Source: Candidatus Nanopelagicus sp.
GTDB lineage: Bacteria > Actinomycetota > Actinomycetes > Nanopelagicales > Nanopelagicaceae
Assembly (NCBI GenBank): GCA_016462445.1
Contig: JAEMTE010000004.1
Coordinates: forward strand, 1 to 64,000
Reading direction: 5' to 3'
DNA: 64,000 bases
Shown: in pieces, positions 62,116 through 64,000 of the stretch
Numbering within the stretch: the first letter of the stretch is position 1
How the letters are laid out: every line of letters starts with the position of its first letter
Program-made: the position numbers and the translations under genes
Notes under the pieces: model-generated
What the model saw: the letters and a program-made list of their open reading frames with translations, nothing else
Databases searched by the model: none
Told to the model about the DNA's origin: nothing

Positions 62116-62133
62116 CACTTTGCGCCTCATCCC

Positions 62134-62166
62134 TAGCCCTAACCCTCAAGTTGAGAGTTAAAGTTA
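62134..62166 (-). promoter_or_regulatory. 16+16 nt imperfect hairpin in ftsZ leader
   Basis: Minus strand TAACTTTAACTCTCAA-C-TTGAGGGTTAGGGCTA; 15/16 positions pair in RNA with three G-U. Confidence 0.6.
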
Positions 62167-62305
62167 ATGCTTTCCGATTAAGTAAAAGTAGGCACTAAGC
62201 GCTACTCAATCAAACACCGACACGATTTATATTGGGTCAAATATTTATCAAATTTTTACTAAATAAAATACTGACTCTGTCAGCTCTTTACAGATTCACC
62301 AGAAA

Positions 62306-63031
62306 TCAACTGATAATTGGTGAAGATGGTTGCGATAAATCAACCTGCTTAATCTGCTGATTCTCTGGCAGTTTCAATAGGGCGGTAAGAACTGTCGATT
62401 TTTGGCCTACCTCCTCCGCTCTTCCCCAACTGATCCGCACCAGGTTGGCGTTAATTCGGGTATTCATAATGATTGATCCAGATTTTGAAACTGAGATCGA
62501 CTCAAGTTCGCTCACAAGATAATTTAGATCTGCTGGTATTTGATTTAATAATTTTGCTACTGAGGAAAGATCTGCCTTGGTACTGCTTTGGGTGGTAACT
62601 TGCGGCAGTTTATTTTGCATTGCTATCTGGGTGGCTGAGGTAGGGGTGAAGATTGATCCGGAGCTATCAAAATTAATTAGAGTATTTTGGCTAGAAATAG
62701 ATCTTGCGATAGCAACTCGCTCAATTACATCTATCTTAATCTGCTTACTAAACCAATTACGCGAGATATCTGCATCTGCAATCCAATCTAACTCAGTTAG
62801 AGATTGCTTAATTGCCCTTATGTCTACTCTAGCTAGTTTGCTACCAACCTGTGGTTGCACACCTGACTGAATCAATCTGCTATTAATTATCAAATTTGCC
62901 TCACTACCTTGAATCGATACTGAGCTGACTGATAAAAATGAGGACCAACCCAATAGGTAGGCAGAGCCAGCTATTAGTAAAGTTACCGATAATGTTATAG
63001 AGAGCCGTTTAAATCGCTTTCTTTTAATCAC
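62306..63031 (-). CDS. ftsQ: FtsQ/DivIB (POTRA) cell division protein
   Basis: 241 aa; single N-terminal TM, VSSVSIQGSE..., between murC and ftsZ. Confidence 0.88.
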   Translation of the reverse strand: MIKRKRFKRLSITLSVTLLIAGSAYLLGWSSFLSVSSVSIQGSEANLIINSRLIQSGVQPQVGSKLARVDIRAIKQSLTELDWIADADISRNWFSKQIKIDVIERVAIARSISSQNTLINFDSSGSIFTPTSATQIAMQNKLPQVTTQSSTKADLSSVAKLLNQIPADLNYLVSELESISVSKSGSIIMNTRINANLVRISWGRAEEVGQKSTVLTALLKLPENQQIKQVDLSQPSSPIIS

Positions 63032-63044
63032 AAATTTCTACCAA

Positions 63045-64000
63045 TTACCGATTTGCTAATGCCTGCAGGATTGGATCACCTAGCGAGCTAACATCCCCAG
63101 CACCGAGGGTAATAATTACATCCCCGCTTTTAGCCATCATTGCGACCTCACTTACTACCTGCACCATTGAAGGTTCAAATTTTGCTTGATCACTCTTCAT
63201 ATCCTTAATAATTAGCAAGGAAGAAACGCCAGGAATTGGCTGCTCACTTGCGGCATAAACCTCTAGTAAAAAAGTGAAATCAGAGTTTGCTAACGCCTCT
63301 GCAAACTGATGAGAAAATACAGCGGTTCGTGAATACCGATGCGGTTGAAATACCACTAACACACGGCCAGACTGGGCTAGGTTTTTAGCGGCGATTAAAG
63401 TTACCGTGATCTCAGTTGGATGATGCCCGTAATCATCAATTACCTTAACTCCAGCAACCTCGCCCTTTAATTCAAATCGCCTTCTAGTTCCAGTAAAGCT
63501 CTTTAAACCAGTAATTAATTTATCTTCTGCAATGCCCATGGCAGAGCCAGCAGCAAAGGCTGCTACAGCATTTAGTAGGTTATGTTTTCCAGCAACTGCC
63601 AAATTTAACTCCCCTATCTTGCGCCCAGTAATAGTAAGAGCGGCGGATGAGGTAGTCGGGGCTAGATTTATCCGGTCAAGGCGAAAATCATTGTTGCTAT
63701 CCTCACCATAAAGGAGAATTTTCAAATCTGATCTTTTGATCTGAGACAGTAGGTGCTTAACCCCAGAATCATCCCCACAGGCAACTAAGAAACCACCTGG
63801 CTTGATTGAATCGACAAACTGTTCAAATACTGCAAAGACTGCTTCCTCATCAGCAAAGTGATCCACATGATCTAACTCAACATTGGTAATAATCGCACCG
63901 CTTGGTTTATAAGCTAAGAATGAGCCATCAGATTCATCTGCCTCAGCCACAAATATTGAACCACTGCCGCTATGAGCATTGGTACCGGCGTTATTAATAG
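63045..64000 (-). CDS. murC: UDP-N-acetylmuramate-L-alanine ligase, 5' end beyond window
   Basis: NNAGTNAHSGSGSIFVAEADESDGSFLAYKP...; VDDYGHHPTEI, FQPHRYSRT; frame open to 64000. Confidence 0.95.
   Translation of the reverse strand, partial: INNAGTNAHSGSGSIFVAEADESDGSFLAYKPSGAIITNVELDHVDHFADEEAVFAVFEQFVDSIKPGGFLVACGDDSGVKHLLSQIKRSDLKILLYGEDSNNDFRLDRINLAPTTSSAALTITGRKIGELNLAVAGKHNLLNAVAAFAAGSAMGIAEDKLITGLKSFTGTRRRFELKGEVAGVKVIDDYGHHPTEITVTLIAAKNLAQSGRVLVVFQPHRYSRTAVFSHQFAEALANSDFTFLLEVYAASEQPIPGVSSLLIIKDMKSDQAKFEPSMVQVVSEVAMMAKSGDVIITLGAGDVSSLGDPILQALANR

Noticed and set aside
62134-62149. Telomere-like GGGTTAGGG motif near ftsZ as a functional telomere/terminal repeat
   Set aside because: Single copy, internal to the division gene cluster; better explained as an RNA hairpin arm or G-rich leader.

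Overview
This 64 kb window looks like ordinary core chromosome from a low-GC, streamlined actinobacterium. Gene content and order resemble freshwater acI/Nanopelagicales; that placement is inferred, not searched. Main blocks: infC; an ABC transporter; sufRBD-(Rieske)-CSU-T; ctaA-tkt-tal-pgi; rbpA, secG, tpiA-pgk-gap; whiA-yvcK-uvrC; uvrA-uvrB-coaE-rpsA; an MFS gene; polA; a thioesterase; pdtaR and a tRNA; pyk; gltD-gltB; VIT-lgt-dsbA-doxX-trpA-trpB-trpC-(small ORF)-trpE-priA-dnaE; rluD-lspA-traR/dksA; ileS; yggT-sepF-yggS-pgeF-ftsZ-ftsQ-murC. I saw no mobile element, prophage, CRISPR array or biosynthetic island. The most interesting signals are at gene junctions. (1) At least ten genes carry a TANNNT hexamer exactly 6 nt before ATG, a leaderless-promoter signature. 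In four of these the stop codon of the upstream gene supplies the first three bases of the hexamer. (2) A 73-nt tRNA with a Leu(CAA) anticodon has a short class-I variable loop and ends 1 nt before the ATG of an ANTAR response regulator, so any Shine-Dalgarno would lie in the tRNA acceptor stem. (3) infC (AUC/AUU) and lspA (CUG) appear to use non-canonical start codons and were missed or truncated in the ORF track. (4) A 51-aa membrane microprotein ORF is start/stop-overlapped on both sides between trpE and trpC. (5) Several genes expected from actinobacterial synteny (divIVA, rapZ, zwf-opcA-pgl) are absent from their usual positions.
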